A stretch of 64,000 bases of DNA, from the NCBI GenBank assembly GCA_902363125.1, contig CABIZD010000008.1, positions 27,402-91,401 on the forward strand, in the 5' to 3' direction. Made by a program: the position numbers and the translations under genes. The notes beneath the pieces were generated by a model, which was not told where the DNA came from, searched no databases, and worked only from the letters and a program-made list of their open reading frames with translations. The stretch comes from Coriobacteriaceae bacterium. Its GTDB lineage: Bacteria > Actinomycetota > Coriobacteriia > Coriobacteriales > Coriobacteriaceae. Below are positions 23,294 to 31,826 of the stretch, piece by piece (position 1 is the first letter of the stretch; each line of letters starts with the position of its first letter).

Positions 23294-25621
23294 GTGGCCT
23301 ACAAGGAGCTGAGCAGGAACAAAGTCAAGTACTACTCGATCAGCCTCTCCACATCGGTCTCCAACGTCGACGACACCACGGCCCGCATACACTGGACCGC
23401 CACCGTCGACTTCGGCAACTGGTACTACTACGGCGTGCGCCTCCACGTCAAGGTCGGCGGCGTCTGGCGAGCGAGCGGCGACGGCTACACGACCTCCCCC
23501 TACGCATGCGCCGTCACCGTCAGCGGCTATACCGACGCGGCGCGCGCGGACAAGGACTACGACGTCTGGGTCGAGGCCTATACCGAGTCCGTGTCGGTGT
23601 GCGGCTACGGCGCCGTCGGCGCGACGACCTCCTGCGGCGAGGGCGCCAGGATCGGCAAGGTCCCGGCATACGAGCCCGCCGCCCCGACCGACCTCAGGGT
23701 CACGCGCTCGACCGACGACGTCACCGACCTCGAGTGGGCCAACCACCCGGACGACGACGCCAGGAAGTACTACGACGGCATCAACGTGTACCGCCACACC
23801 AACGGCGGACCGACCGAGAACCCGTACAACTCAGGCACGATCTCCAACTGGCGCGACGCCACGACGACGGCGAACAACTACTACGACTACGACGTCCGAG
23901 CGCGCTGGCGCGGAGGAACGTCGGACATGTCGAACTCGGTGCGCGTCTACAAGACGCCAGCGCCGCCGGCATCGGTCTCGCTATCGCGCTCCGGCGACGG
24001 CGAGGTCTCGCTGGTCGTCAGGGGTCCCGATATCCCGTCCTGGATCAGCGGCTTCGATGTCCGCGCGACCTCCGACGGCGGCAGGACCTACAAGCCCCGC
24101 GCCCTTACCGCCGACAGACAGGAGCCGGGCGTCTGGACCATGACCGACCCGTCTGCCGTGGCGGGAGAGAAGGTCGTCTACGAGGTCCGCACCTACCGCG
24201 AGGAGCCCGTGGCGGGCGCGGGGGACACCGTCTTCTCCGCGTGGACGGCATCCAACGCAGTGGCGACGATCTGCCCGCCGTACGCGCCCGCCGTCTCCGG
24301 GGTCGACCCCGCCTACCCGACTGGGTCGACGGCGACCATCGGCTGGACGCGGAACCACCCCGACGGGACAGCCCAGACGGCGGCGCAGATTGAGCTGGTC
24401 GGGCCCGATGGCAAGACCGTCCCGCACCACATCACCGGGTCCGCGTCGACGACATCCCTGAGCCTGTCCGCGAAGGGCACCTACCGGCTACGCGTCCGCA
24501 CCAAGGGCGCCGACCCCTCATGGGGAGCGTGGTCGGAGTACGCGGTGTTCAGGGTCGCCGACCCGCCGCAGGCGTTCTTCACGACCCCCGCGGAGGACGG
24601 CGAGGCCGTCGTCGAGCTCCCGCTGCGCGCCGCCTGGACCGCTGTCGACGAGACCGGCATCACCTACCAGCGCCTGAGGCTGCTGCGCGGCGGCTCCGCG
24701 GTCATCGACACATCGGTCGCCGCGGGCGCGCGGTCGCACGAGATCGCCTCCGGCCTGGAGAACAGGTCCGCGTACGTCCTCGAGCTCACCGTCCGCGGCG
24801 GCTCGAGCCTGTCCACGACCGTCACCCGCTCGTTCTCGACCGACTGGCTCGTGCCCGCCACGCCCATCATCAACGTCTCCTACAGCGACGCGCTCGCAGC
24901 CGTCGTCACGGTGCGCGACGGCATCTCGGAGTTCTCCGTAAGGGACCACAAGCTGCGCGGCCCCATGGCCATGACGCCCGAGGGCAACATCCGCATCAGG
25001 GGCGGCATGTCCATAAAGGGGACGCGCGCAACCGTCCACAGCCTCCCGCCGTGCGCCTCGTTCGATATCGAGCGCGTGCTCGCGGACGGCTCGAGGCTCC
25101 TGCTCGCGAGCGGCCTCAAGTCCGGGCAGAGCGTCATCGACCGCCTGCCGCCGCTCAACGTCGGGTTCTCCTACGTCGCGCGCGGCTACGCGGCCTCCGG
25201 AACCACCTCGACGACCGAGGTGGGGACCGTGTGCCCGTGCGACGGGTTCGCCCTCAACTTCGGGCCGGACGCCTCCGAGGTCGTCGTGGGCGACAGGAAC
25301 ATGGGCGGCCCGCCGCAGTACTCGGCGAGCCCCGAGCGCGAGCGCGACCAGTTCCACTTCGTCGGCGGCGGCCTGCCCATGGGGTTCGAGAGCGGCAACC
25401 TCTCGATGAAGGAGTCGATGGAGTTCACGATCGAGGAGGACGACTACCTGCGCGTCCGCGGCCTGTTCGGCCGCTACGGAAGCGCCTGGGTGCGACCCCA
25501 TCTGGGCGACCGCGGCTTCGCCGCCGTCACGGGGACGCTCACCAGGTGCGCGCCTGAGGACTACAGGGTGTCCGTATCGACGAAGAGGGAGCGATGGAGG
25601 GAGCCCAACGGTGTCGGATGA
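23294..25621 (+). CDS. Large tail protein with fibronectin III-like domains
   Basis: 775 residues from a GTG. Several beta-sandwich modules are visible: APTDLRVTRSTDDVTDLEW, PPASVSLSRSGDGEVSLVV, SGVDPAYPTGSTATIGWTR and further Ig/FnIII-like segments, followed by a C-terminal part typical of distal tail proteins (KESMEFTIEEDDYLRVRGL). It lies in the distal-tail slot after the tape measure. The FnIII-like modules may bind carbohydrate on the host surface (inference). Confidence 0.75.
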   Translation: MAYKELSRNKVKYYSISLSTSVSNVDDTTARIHWTATVDFGNWYYYGVRLHVKVGGVWRASGDGYTTSPYACAVTVSGYTDAARADKDYDVWVEAYTESVSVCGYGAVGATTSCGEGARIGKVPAYEPAAPTDLRVTRSTDDVTDLEWANHPDDDARKYYDGINVYRHTNGGPTENPYNSGTISNWRDATTTANNYYDYDVRARWRGGTSDMSNSVRVYKTPAPPASVSLSRSGDGEVSLVVRGPDIPSWISGFDVRATSDGGRTYKPRALTADRQEPGVWTMTDPSAVAGEKVVYEVRTYREEPVAGAGDTVFSAWTASNAVATICPPYAPAVSGVDPAYPTGSTATIGWTRNHPDGTAQTAAQIELVGPDGKTVPHHITGSASTTSLSLSAKGTYRLRVRTKGADPSWGAWSEYAVFRVADPPQAFFTTPAEDGEAVVELPLRAAWTAVDETGITYQRLRLLRGGSAVIDTSVAAGARSHEIASGLENRSAYVLELTVRGGSSLSTTVTRSFSTDWLVPATPIINVSYSDALAAVVTVRDGISEFSVRDHKLRGPMAMTPEGNIRIRGGMSIKGTRATVHSLPPCASFDIERVLADGSRLLLASGLKSGQSVIDRLPPLNVGFSYVARGYAASGTTSTTEVGTVCPCDGFALNFGPDASEVVVGDRNMGGPPQYSASPERERDQFHFVGGGLPMGFESGNLSMKESMEFTIEEDDYLRVRGLFGRYGSAWVRPHLGDRGFAAVTGTLTRCAPEDYRVSVSTKRERWREPNGVG

Positions 25622-27185
25622 TATCTGGCTCGCGTCGTTCAGGACCTCCTACCGGTACGCCCGCGTTTCGCGGTCGACCGGCCTGGAGACCGGCGCCATC
25701 GAGTGCTTCACCGGCGGGAGCATCAGCCGCAACCAGGACACGGACACCTATGAGTCCGCATCGCTGGACTACGTCGGCAGGCTCGACATGGGCAACGACT
25801 TCGTGCGCATCTACCTCGACGCGGAGGACCCGATCTCGGGCGCGTCGCGCACCGTGTGCCTGGGGACCTTCGAGTGCTCGACGCCGTCCCGCACGGTGAG
25901 CGGCGAGGTGGCGACCGGCATCGCGACGCTCTACGGCAGACTCCACGACCTCGCGAAGGACGACTTCGACGAGCCGTACACCGTGCCGGCCGGCGCAAAC
26001 GCGGTCTCCGCGGCCAAGGCGATCGCGGAGGGGTGCGGGCTCGAGGTGGTCGCGGAGCCGAGCGACTACACGCTGTCGACGGCATGGGTCTTCGGGATCG
26101 CCGCCACGGCGGACACGCCGGACAACAAGCTGGGCGCGGTCAATAGGCTGCTCTCCGCTGCAGGATTCAGGAGCGCGTCGACCGACACCTACGGGCGCGT
26201 GCTGTTCAGGCGTTACCTGGAACCGGCGGCGAGGCCGATCGACCACACCTTCTCAGAGGGCGAGGACTGCCGGGTGCTTCCCGACCTCACCGACGAGCAG
26301 GACGACTTCGACGCGGTGAACGTGGTGCACGTCGACTTCGCTACCCAGGGCGAGAGCGTCAGGGGAACGGCCTCGGACGACAGCCCGCAGAGCGAGTGGT
26401 CGACCGTCTCCACGGGCCGCCGCATCGTGAAGCGGTACCAGTACAGCGACCTCCCGTCAGGGGAGAGCGTCATCGCCGGCGGCTCCTACCCGCTCGCCGG
26501 AGACGGCACCCACGACAGCGCGACCTTCAGGTGCAGCGGCGGCGGGGGGGCCATCGAGACCGTCGGCGTTTCCGGGTGCCCGATCGGCGGCATCAGCCAG
26601 GCGATCCGCATCACGAAGGGGCCCGGCTCCGGTGAGATCGGCATCGCCCAGGACAAGATATTCCTCAAGAAGGGCCAGCCGTACACCGAGTCCGTTTACC
26701 TCTACGCGTCGCAGAGGGTGCAGGTGAGGGTCCAGCCAATCTGGCGCGAGGACGACGGGGGAGAGACCGCGACGGTCGCCATCGGGCCAGGCTGGACGAG
26801 GCTGTCGCTCACGGCCACCCCGGCCAAGTCCGAGGAATACAGCGCGGGCTACATCTACCTTGCCGCTAGCGCGCCGACCGGATCGTACATCGACGTAGCG
26901 CAGGTCAAGGTCGAGGAGGGCGTTGTGGCAACGCAGTTCGCGGTCGAGGCTGCGAACGAGAAGGCGGCGAGCCTGCTCGCCACCGAGTGCTCGGTCATCC
27001 GCCGCCCGATCATCACGGCGATCTTCAACCCGTCGGCGGACGTCTACTCGGCGTGCGCCATCAGGCTGCCGTCTGTCGGGATCGAGCTCGCCCGCGCCTG
27101 CATCCGGAAGATGGACCTCGAGCTCTCGATGGGATGCCCCATGAGGATCGAGCTCCGCATGTACATGAGGGGTGATGCCTCGTGA
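25611..27185 (+). CDS. Baseplate/tail hub protein with jelly-roll insert
   Basis: 524 residues from a GTG that overlaps the previous gene by 11 bases. The N-terminal part (SVDYVGRLDMGNDFVRIY-like strand set) and the region around RLLSAAGFRSASTDTYGRV resemble phage baseplate-hub/endopeptidase-tail proteins. Residues of about 290-445 form a CBM_4_9-like jelly roll (SATFRCSGGG ... QAIRITKG ... IGPGWTRLSLTATPA ... IDVAQVKVEEG). Binding of wall carbohydrate is inferred. Confidence 0.7.
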   Translation: MSDDIWLASFRTSYRYARVSRSTGLETGAIECFTGGSISRNQDTDTYESASLDYVGRLDMGNDFVRIYLDAEDPISGASRTVCLGTFECSTPSRTVSGEVATGIATLYGRLHDLAKDDFDEPYTVPAGANAVSAAKAIAEGCGLEVVAEPSDYTLSTAWVFGIAATADTPDNKLGAVNRLLSAAGFRSASTDTYGRVLFRRYLEPAARPIDHTFSEGEDCRVLPDLTDEQDDFDAVNVVHVDFATQGESVRGTASDDSPQSEWSTVSTGRRIVKRYQYSDLPSGESVIAGGSYPLAGDGTHDSATFRCSGGGGAIETVGVSGCPIGGISQAIRITKGPGSGEIGIAQDKIFLKKGQPYTESVYLYASQRVQVRVQPIWREDDGGETATVAIGPGWTRLSLTATPAKSEEYSAGYIYLAASAPTGSYIDVAQVKVEEGVVATQFAVEAANEKAASLLATECSVIRRPIITAIFNPSADVYSACAIRLPSVGIELARACIRKMDLELSMGCPMRIELRMYMRGDAS

Positions 27186-27427
27186 GCGCCATGCCGTCCC
27201 TGGCCGCGGACCTTGCCGATATCGTCGCCGGCCCTTCGGCGCCCGGCGTCTCGATCGCCTACGGCACCGTCGTCGCGGCGGACTCCAGGACCGTCGACGT
27301 GCGCATCGGGGGCTCGGTCGTGGCCGGCATCTGCATGACGACGTCCTGTCGGGGCGCGGCGCCCGGTCAGCGCGCCATCCTCATCGGGTCGCCGCCGCTC
27401 TGGACGGCGATCGGGATCATCGCTTGA
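27182..27427 (+). CDS. Small baseplate protein, OB-fold-like
   Basis: 81 residues, GTG start overlapping the previous stop. The sequence VSIAYGTVVAADSRTVDVRI ... ICMTTSCRGAAPGQRAILIG looks like the OB-fold of small tail-tip or gpV-like proteins. Short and without a catalytic motif; gene order supports a tail-tip role. Confidence 0.6.
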   Translation: MSAMPSLAADLADIVAGPSAPGVSIAYGTVVAADSRTVDVRIGGSVVAGICMTTSCRGAAPGQRAILIGSPPLWTAIGIIA

Positions 27428-27464
27428 TTATCGTGCGGGCGCAGGCCCGCGGAAGGGAAGCCGC

Positions 27465-28103
27465 ATGGCCAACAACAGCGACGGGTCCGCCGTCTACGAG
27501 GTGAAGGTCGGGGAGGACGACTATATCGACGGCCTCGACGTGACGGAGAGCGACGGTAGCATCACCACCTACCTGTTCCGCCCGGCAAACTACGACGAAG
27601 TCGAGGCGGCGCGAAAGAGGGCCGAGAGCGCCGCGTTGCTGGCGCGCAGCGCCGCAGGCACCGCAAAGACTCAGGCATATGACGCCAACGTCGCCGCCGG
27701 AGCTGCCAGAACGGCCTCCGCGGAGTGCTCGACTGCCACCGAGAACGCCAACGCCGCCGTTCAGAAGGCGAATGCCGCGAACGATACCGCAAGCGCCTCG
27801 ACTGCGCTGGCGAGCAATGCGGCCGCCGCGGCCAACGGCGCGGCGTCTCATGCCGAGGCCGCCGCGAACCAGGCGCTGCAGATCGCGAACTCGGTGGCGC
27901 AGGGCGCCGGCGGCGAATCCGATATCGCGGAGCTGCGCCGTCAGAACGGCCAGCTCGCGACGATGCTCGCCGACGCGACGGGGAAGTTCATCTACATGGA
28001 CGGGACCGTCTACTGCCCGGCATCCAAGGCGTCGGTGTCCGGCGACACGGTGTCGTTCGGCGGCACGTGCTCGGTCTCGGGCAGCACGGTAACCCTTGCC
28101 TAA
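27465..28103 (+). CDS. Tail fibre with alanine-rich coiled coil
   Basis: 212 residues. A short N-terminal attachment domain is followed by a long Ala-rich heptad region (residues of about 45-150; AAARTASAECSTATENANAA), as in trimeric fibre stalks, then a second coiled segment and a small beta-rich tip (YCPASKASVSGDTVSFGG). It directly precedes the DGR variable protein, which probably sits at the fibre or baseplate tip. Confidence 0.75.
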   Translation: MANNSDGSAVYEVKVGEDDYIDGLDVTESDGSITTYLFRPANYDEVEAARKRAESAALLARSAAGTAKTQAYDANVAAGAARTASAECSTATENANAAVQKANAANDTASASTALASNAAAAANGAASHAEAAANQALQIANSVAQGAGGESDIAELRRQNGQLATMLADATGKFIYMDGTVYCPASKASVSGDTVSFGGTCSVSGSTVTLA

Positions 28104-28112
28104 GGAGGATAA

Positions 28113-29021
28113 ATGGCAAATGCAAAGACACTGGTCGTCGGCGGCCAGTCGCTCAACGTCATCGACGATACCGCGCGCAGCAACGCGCAGACGGCGCTCA
28201 ACAACGCCGAGTACAACCGCCAGGGCCAAATCGGCAAGTACGGCGGGCAGAACATCGCCACCATCCTGGCGGGAGAGATCGGCAGCGGCAGCGTGTACGA
28301 CGCGCTGCACAAGCGAGCGGCGGTCGGCAACTTCGCGGGCCTTCGCGTCGGGGACTACATCGACGTGCCCCTCGTGAGCGCATCCGCCGTCGCGGCCCAG
28401 CAGTCCGTGCGCTTCCTGCTGGCCCACATCGACCCGTATCTTTATTGCGGCGACAACAGCAAGGGCCACCACATCGCGTTCGTGGCGTCCGCCCCAGTGG
28501 CCGTGGCAAAAACAGTGACAGGCGTGGCAAACGACAGCTTCCTGATGTGGAACACCACCAACACGAACCAGGGCACCGCCGACCAGAAATGCCCCTACCT
28601 CAACAGCAACCTCAAGGCGTGGGAGACGGCCTTCGAGGCCTGCCTGCCCGAGGGGCTGACCAAGTACCTGCTTACCCAGCGCGTCCTGCTGGAGGAACGT
28701 TACAGCGCAAGCGGCGCGCTCAACGACTCCAACTCGTGGAGCTGGCAGGATATCGGCAAGGTGTTCTCGCTGTCCGAGATGGAGGTGTACGGATGCCCGG
28801 TGTGGGGAACCAAGGGCTACAGCGTGGGCTTCGACTGCCAGTTCGACCTGTTCCGCGACACGGCGCACCGTCTCAACGGAAATCGGTACACTTGGTGGCT
28901 GCGTTCCGTCATGGGTGGCTCGTCGTCCGGCGTGTGCTGCGTCTACCTCTACGGCTGTGCCAACTACACCTCCCCGACGTCCGTCTGGGTTCGCCCCCGC
29001 CCCGGCTTCCTCGTCGGCTAG
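28113..29021 (+). CDS. DGR variable protein (DUF6273/C-type-lectin-like tip)
   Basis: 302 residues with TAAGGAGG before the ATG. The N-terminal half is fibre-like (NVIDDTARSNAQTALNNAEY; GKYGGQNIATIL). The C-terminal 140 residues have the DUF6273 pattern (GKVFSLSEMEVYGCPVWG ... WWLRSVMGG ... VWVRPRPGF), a C-type-lectin-type fold used by DGR targets. The variable repeat covers residues of about 258-299. Compared with the template, residues 260, 273, 276, 278, 279, 280, 282, 286, 288 and 290 are changed. As the last fibre-region gene it is the likely receptor-binding protein of the phage. Confidence 0.92.
   Translation: MANAKTLVVGGQSLNVIDDTARSNAQTALNNAEYNRQGQIGKYGGQNIATILAGEIGSGSVYDALHKRAAVGNFAGLRVGDYIDVPLVSASAVAAQQSVRFLLAHIDPYLYCGDNSKGHHIAFVASAPVAVAKTVTGVANDSFLMWNTTNTNQGTADQKCPYLNSNLKAWETAFEACLPEGLTKYLLTQRVLLEERYSASGALNDSNSWSWQDIGKVFSLSEMEVYGCPVWGTKGYSVGFDCQFDLFRDTAHRLNGNRYTWWLRSVMGGSSSGVCCVYLYGCANYTSPTSVWVRPRPGFLVG
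28882..29010 (+). repeat. DGR variable repeat (VR)
   Basis: 129 bases at the 3' end of the variable-protein gene, aligned without gaps to the template at 29620-29748. Fifteen mismatches, every one at a template A (to C, G or T). The last 23 bases before the final mismatch (from the GTC codon at 28983) are identical and contain no A, which fits an IMH-type anchor. Confidence 0.95.
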
Positions 29022-29050
29022 CCAGCCGAGTGCTCTATACTCTGCTTTTA

Positions 29051-29073
29051 GGCGACCGCCTTGCGCGGTCGCC
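29051..29073 (+). promoter_or_regulatory. Hairpin just downstream of VR
   Basis: Perfect 9-bp stem GGCGACCGC/GCGGTCGCC with a five-base loop, 29 bases after the variable-protein stop. In the BPP-1 DGR a hairpin at this place raises target recognition; the same role is proposed here by position. Confidence 0.6.
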
Positions 29074-29077
29074 TCCT

Positions 29078-29101
29078 GCCCGCGAAGCGGGCCGGTTTTT
29101 T
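29078..29101 (+). terminator. Terminator after variable-protein gene
   Basis: GCCCGC-gaa-GCGGGC, three bases, then six T. It stands immediately after the DGR hairpin and 25 bases before the Avd gene. Confidence 0.85.
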
Positions 29102-29125
29102 CGCCAGTTTCCCCAGGAGGTGCAC

Positions 29126-29596
29126 GTGAGCGGCGTCTACCAGCGCAACCGCGAGGTGTCCGAATACAAGTTCTTCACGCAGGCCATCGCCATCCGCGTG
29201 GAGGTCAACAAGCTGATGGCCTCGTCGTCCGTGGTGCCGAAGGCCTACCGGCTGCTCAACGCCGTGCCAACGGTGGAGACGGCGCGCAGCATCGTGTACA
29301 ACGTCAACCGCGCCGACAGCTTCTACCCCAACAGCTCGTTCAACGCATTGGAGCGCAAGCGGTACCTGACGCTGGCGATAGCCGACTGCGAGCAGCTGAT
29401 GCTGGACATGCAGTGCCTCATGGATATCGGCCTGCCCGTGAACGCCAACCGCTTCGAGGCACTGGCCAACATGGTCGATGAGGAGATCAAGCTGCTCAAG
29501 GGCGCGCGCAAGAACGTGCGCGTCACCGGCAAGAAATCGACCGAGGAGCGCATAGCGGAGGCCGAGGCCGAGCTAGAGCGCCTTCGTTCGCTATAA
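29126..29596 (+). CDS. avd: DGR accessory protein, Avd-like
   Basis: 156 residues from a GTG with CAGGAGG upstream. Entirely helical (TQAIAIRVEVNKLMASSSVV; ERKRYLTLAIADCEQLMLDM; FEALANMVDEEIKLLKGARK), consistent with the four-helix bundle that forms a pentamer binding RT and template RNA. The C-terminal tail is charged (STEERIAEAEAELERL) and longer than in the 128-residue Bordetella phage Avd. Position between VR and TR is the classical order VP-avd-TR-RT. Confidence 0.85.
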   Translation: MSGVYQRNREVSEYKFFTQAIAIRVEVNKLMASSSVVPKAYRLLNAVPTVETARSIVYNVNRADSFYPNSSFNALERKRYLTLAIADCEQLMLDMQCLMDIGLPVNANRFEALANMVDEEIKLLKGARKNVRVTGKKSTEERIAEAEAELERLRSL

Positions 29597-29619
29597 TGGG
29601 TGGCGGTCCCGCCTTGTAT

Positions 29620-29748
29620 ATCGGTACAATTGGTGGCTGCGTTCCGTCATGGGTGGCTCGTCGTCCAACGTGTGCTACGTCAACAACAACGGCAATGCCA
29701 ACTACAACTCCACGACGAACGTCTGGGTTCGCCCCCGCCCCGGATTCC
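29620..29748 (+). ncRNA. DGR template repeat (TR) within the template RNA
   Basis: Non-coding copy of VR. Nine AAC/AAT codons in the VR frame make it able to yield nearly every residue at those places after adenine mutagenesis. The transcript presumably spans the end of avd, the TR and the 29749-29960 spacer up to the RT gene. That 210-base spacer has no supported gene and probably contributes structured RNA needed for cDNA priming, as in other DGRs. Confidence 0.9.
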
Positions 29749-29960
29749 CTTATTGCCAGACCGAGTAGGCCCCAGAGCCGAAAGCAGAGCGCGAAGAGGA
29801 AGGAAGGCGCGACCGTCGGGCATGCGCCCGTAAATACGCACCCCGCGAGGGTGGCCGGACGCTGCTTGCATGGCGCGGCGCTCCGTGGCTTCGCCGCGTT
29901 TCATGGCCATACCTCAAGCGGCTGCCAGAGCCACACTGAGAGCCGTGCGGGGTGCCTTCG

Positions 29961-31178
29961 ATGAACTCCGAGGAAAGAAGGGCCGCGCGCCGCAAGCGCC
30001 GCGAGGAGAGGCGCGCCAAGGCCAAGGCCGAGCGCGTGAAGCCGTGCACCCTTGAGGCCGTGGCCGACCTCAACAGCCTTTGCAAGGCCTCCAAGCAGGC
30101 GGCGGGCGGCGTGATGTGGAAGTCCTCCACGCAGCGTTATATGAAGGACTATCTGCGAAACGCGGTCAAATCGAGGAACGACCTTCTGGAGGGCCGCGAC
30201 ATATGCCGGGGCTTCATCCGCTACGACCTGTGGGAGCGCGGCAAGCTGCGCCACATCAGCGCCGTGCACTTCCCAGAGCGAGTGATTCAGAAGTCGCTTT
30301 CTCAGAACGCCCTCGTACCCGCGATAGTCCCGACACTCATAACGGCCAACTCCGCCAACATCAAGGGGCGCGGCACCGACTACGCCCTGAAGCTGCTCAA
30401 GCGCCACCTGGCCGACCACTGGCGGCGGCACAGGCGCGAGGGATACATCCTTTTGGGCGACTTCTCAGATTACTTCGCCCGCATAGCCCACGAACCCGTC
30501 AAGCGGCAGGTGGCCGGCGCACTGCTCGATCCGCGCGTGGTCGCCCTCGAGCACCGCCTGATAGACGCACAGGGCGAGGTGGGCCTGGGTCTGGGCAGCG
30601 AGCCGAACCAGATATGCGCGGTGGCCCACCCCAACCGCATCGACCACTACGTGACCGAGATGCTGCGCCCCGAGGCCTACGGGCGCTATATGGACGACTT
30701 CTACCTGATCCACGAGAGCAAGGAGTACCTGCAGGTGTGCCTGCTGCTGATAGGGCGCAAGTGCGCCGAGCTGGGCATAGAGCTGAACCCGCGCAAGACC
30801 CGCGTGGTGAAGCTGTCGCGCGGCTTCACGTGGCTGAAGAAGCGCATCTTCTACACGGAGACGGGCCGCATAGTCGTGAAGCCGTGCCGCGACTCCATCA
30901 CGCGCGAGCGCCGCAAGCTGAAGAAGATGGCCCGCATGGTCGCCGATGGCGTCATGACCCCCGAGCAGGTTGAGCGGAGCTACCAGAGCTGGCGCGGCGG
31001 CATGAAGCGGCTGGACGCGCACCGCAGCGTTTTGGCCATGGACGCGCTGTACCGCAGCCTGTTCGAAAATCTCGCGCGGGAGGGGGGGGTGCTCAATGCA
31101 GGCCAACCCGAGGGACGATTCAAGCGGAGGCAAGCCCTCGCAATAGCGGAGAACCGGCAACTCAAAGCAGCGGCCTAA
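29961..31178 (+). CDS. DGR reverse transcriptase
   Basis: 405 residues from the ATG at 29961, which has GCGGGG at proper spacing (a GTG at 29952 is possible). RT motifs: RHISAVHFPERVIQKSL (motif 1-2 region), LGDFSDYFARI with the first catalytic Asp, GLGLGSEPNQICAVAHPN (motif 4 equivalent) and YMDD at 243-246 with the catalytic Asp pair. The N-terminus is a highly basic helix (ERRAARRKRREERRAK). DGR RTs usually have SQ in motif 4; here it is NQ. The enzyme copies TR RNA with errors at adenine. Strand and distance to TR fit a DGR exactly. Confidence 0.93.
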   Translation: MNSEERRAARRKRREERRAKAKAERVKPCTLEAVADLNSLCKASKQAAGGVMWKSSTQRYMKDYLRNAVKSRNDLLEGRDICRGFIRYDLWERGKLRHISAVHFPERVIQKSLSQNALVPAIVPTLITANSANIKGRGTDYALKLLKRHLADHWRRHRREGYILLGDFSDYFARIAHEPVKRQVAGALLDPRVVALEHRLIDAQGEVGLGLGSEPNQICAVAHPNRIDHYVTEMLRPEAYGRYMDDFYLIHESKEYLQVCLLLIGRKCAELGIELNPRKTRVVKLSRGFTWLKKRIFYTETGRIVVKPCRDSITRERRKLKKMARMVADGVMTPEQVERSYQSWRGGMKRLDAHRSVLAMDALYRSLFENLAREGGVLNAGQPEGRFKRRQALAIAENRQLKAAA

Positions 31179-31208
31179 GCGAAGCGGCCGCGAAATAACA
31201 GAAGCATC

Positions 31209-31238
31209 GAAGGCGTGCCGCGGTGCGCCTTCTTTCTT
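31209..31238 (+). terminator. Terminator after the DGR
   Basis: GAAGGCG/CGCCTTC stem with a nine-base loop followed by TTTCTTT, 30 bases after the RT stop. Confidence 0.8.
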
Positions 31239-31316
31239 TGCGCCCATCGAAGCGGCCCGGCAATCTCACGGCGCCAATACGATGGCGACACATTCCCCGA
31301 CAAGAGAGGAGTCCGC

Positions 31317-31643
31317 ATGGACACTGAGGAAGACATGCCGCGCCCCAACGAGCTTCAAGACGGCACCATGGCCAAGGTCAACGCCCTGCGCGATCTGCTG
31401 TCGCAGATCGGCGACCCCGACGCGGCGCACGACGCGGGCGTTATCGACGATGACGAGTACGTTGAGCGGAAGGCGCGAAAGCTCGCCTACACCGCGGCCG
31501 TCGCCGCCTACGGAAAGGGTGAGGCCCCGGACGTGGACAAGCTGCTTGAGCAGATGCGCGAGAAGGTCGCCGAGCCCAGCCAAACCGAGACCAACACGGC
31601 AAACATCGACTACCTGATGATGACGGTCGGGGGTGAACAGTAA
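31317..31643 (+). CDS. Hypothetical phage protein
   Basis: 108 residues after AGAGAGGAG. Acidic and helical (ALRDLLSQIGDPDAAHDAGV; DVDKLLEQMREKVAE). Located between the DGR and the lysis genes, a place often held by small tail-accessory proteins. It shares its last base with the next start. Confidence 0.6.
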   Translation: MDTEEDMPRPNELQDGTMAKVNALRDLLSQIGDPDAAHDAGVIDDDEYVERKARKLAYTAAVAAYGKGEAPDVDKLLEQMREKVAEPSQTETNTANIDYLMMTVGGEQ

Positions 31644-31825
31644 TGGCGGTACGCGTCAAGGCTGCAACCACGGTGGCGCACTCGAAGAACTATGACAAGG
31701 TGAGGCGCTACTACGAGCGCGGCCTCTGGACCAAGGCCATGGTGCATCGAGCCGTGGACTGCAAGTGGATCACATGCGACGAATATGAGGAGATCGTCGG
31801 AGAAGAGTACGCGGAGGAGGTTTAG
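31643..31825 (+). CDS. XkdX-family protein
   Basis: 60 residues: YDKVRRYYERGLWTKAMVHR followed by AVDCKWITCDEYEEIVG. This is the hallmark of the small XkdX proteins encoded between tail fibre and holin genes in Gram-positive phages; function unknown. ATG overlaps the previous stop. Confidence 0.8.
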   Translation: MAVRVKAATTVAHSKNYDKVRRYYERGLWTKAMVHRAVDCKWITCDEYEEIVGEEYAEEV

Positions 31826-31826
31826 G

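Noticed and set aside
21640..24393. 917-codon plus-strand frame
   Set aside because: Arg/Gly/His-rich shifted frame of the tape measure and FnIII-like genes; it has no ribosome site and crosses a real stop/start junction.
29596..29964. Open frame running through the template repeat
   Set aside because: It reads TR in a frame different from the variable protein and gives a Thr/Pro/Arg-rich sequence; the region is explained by the non-coding DGR RNA.
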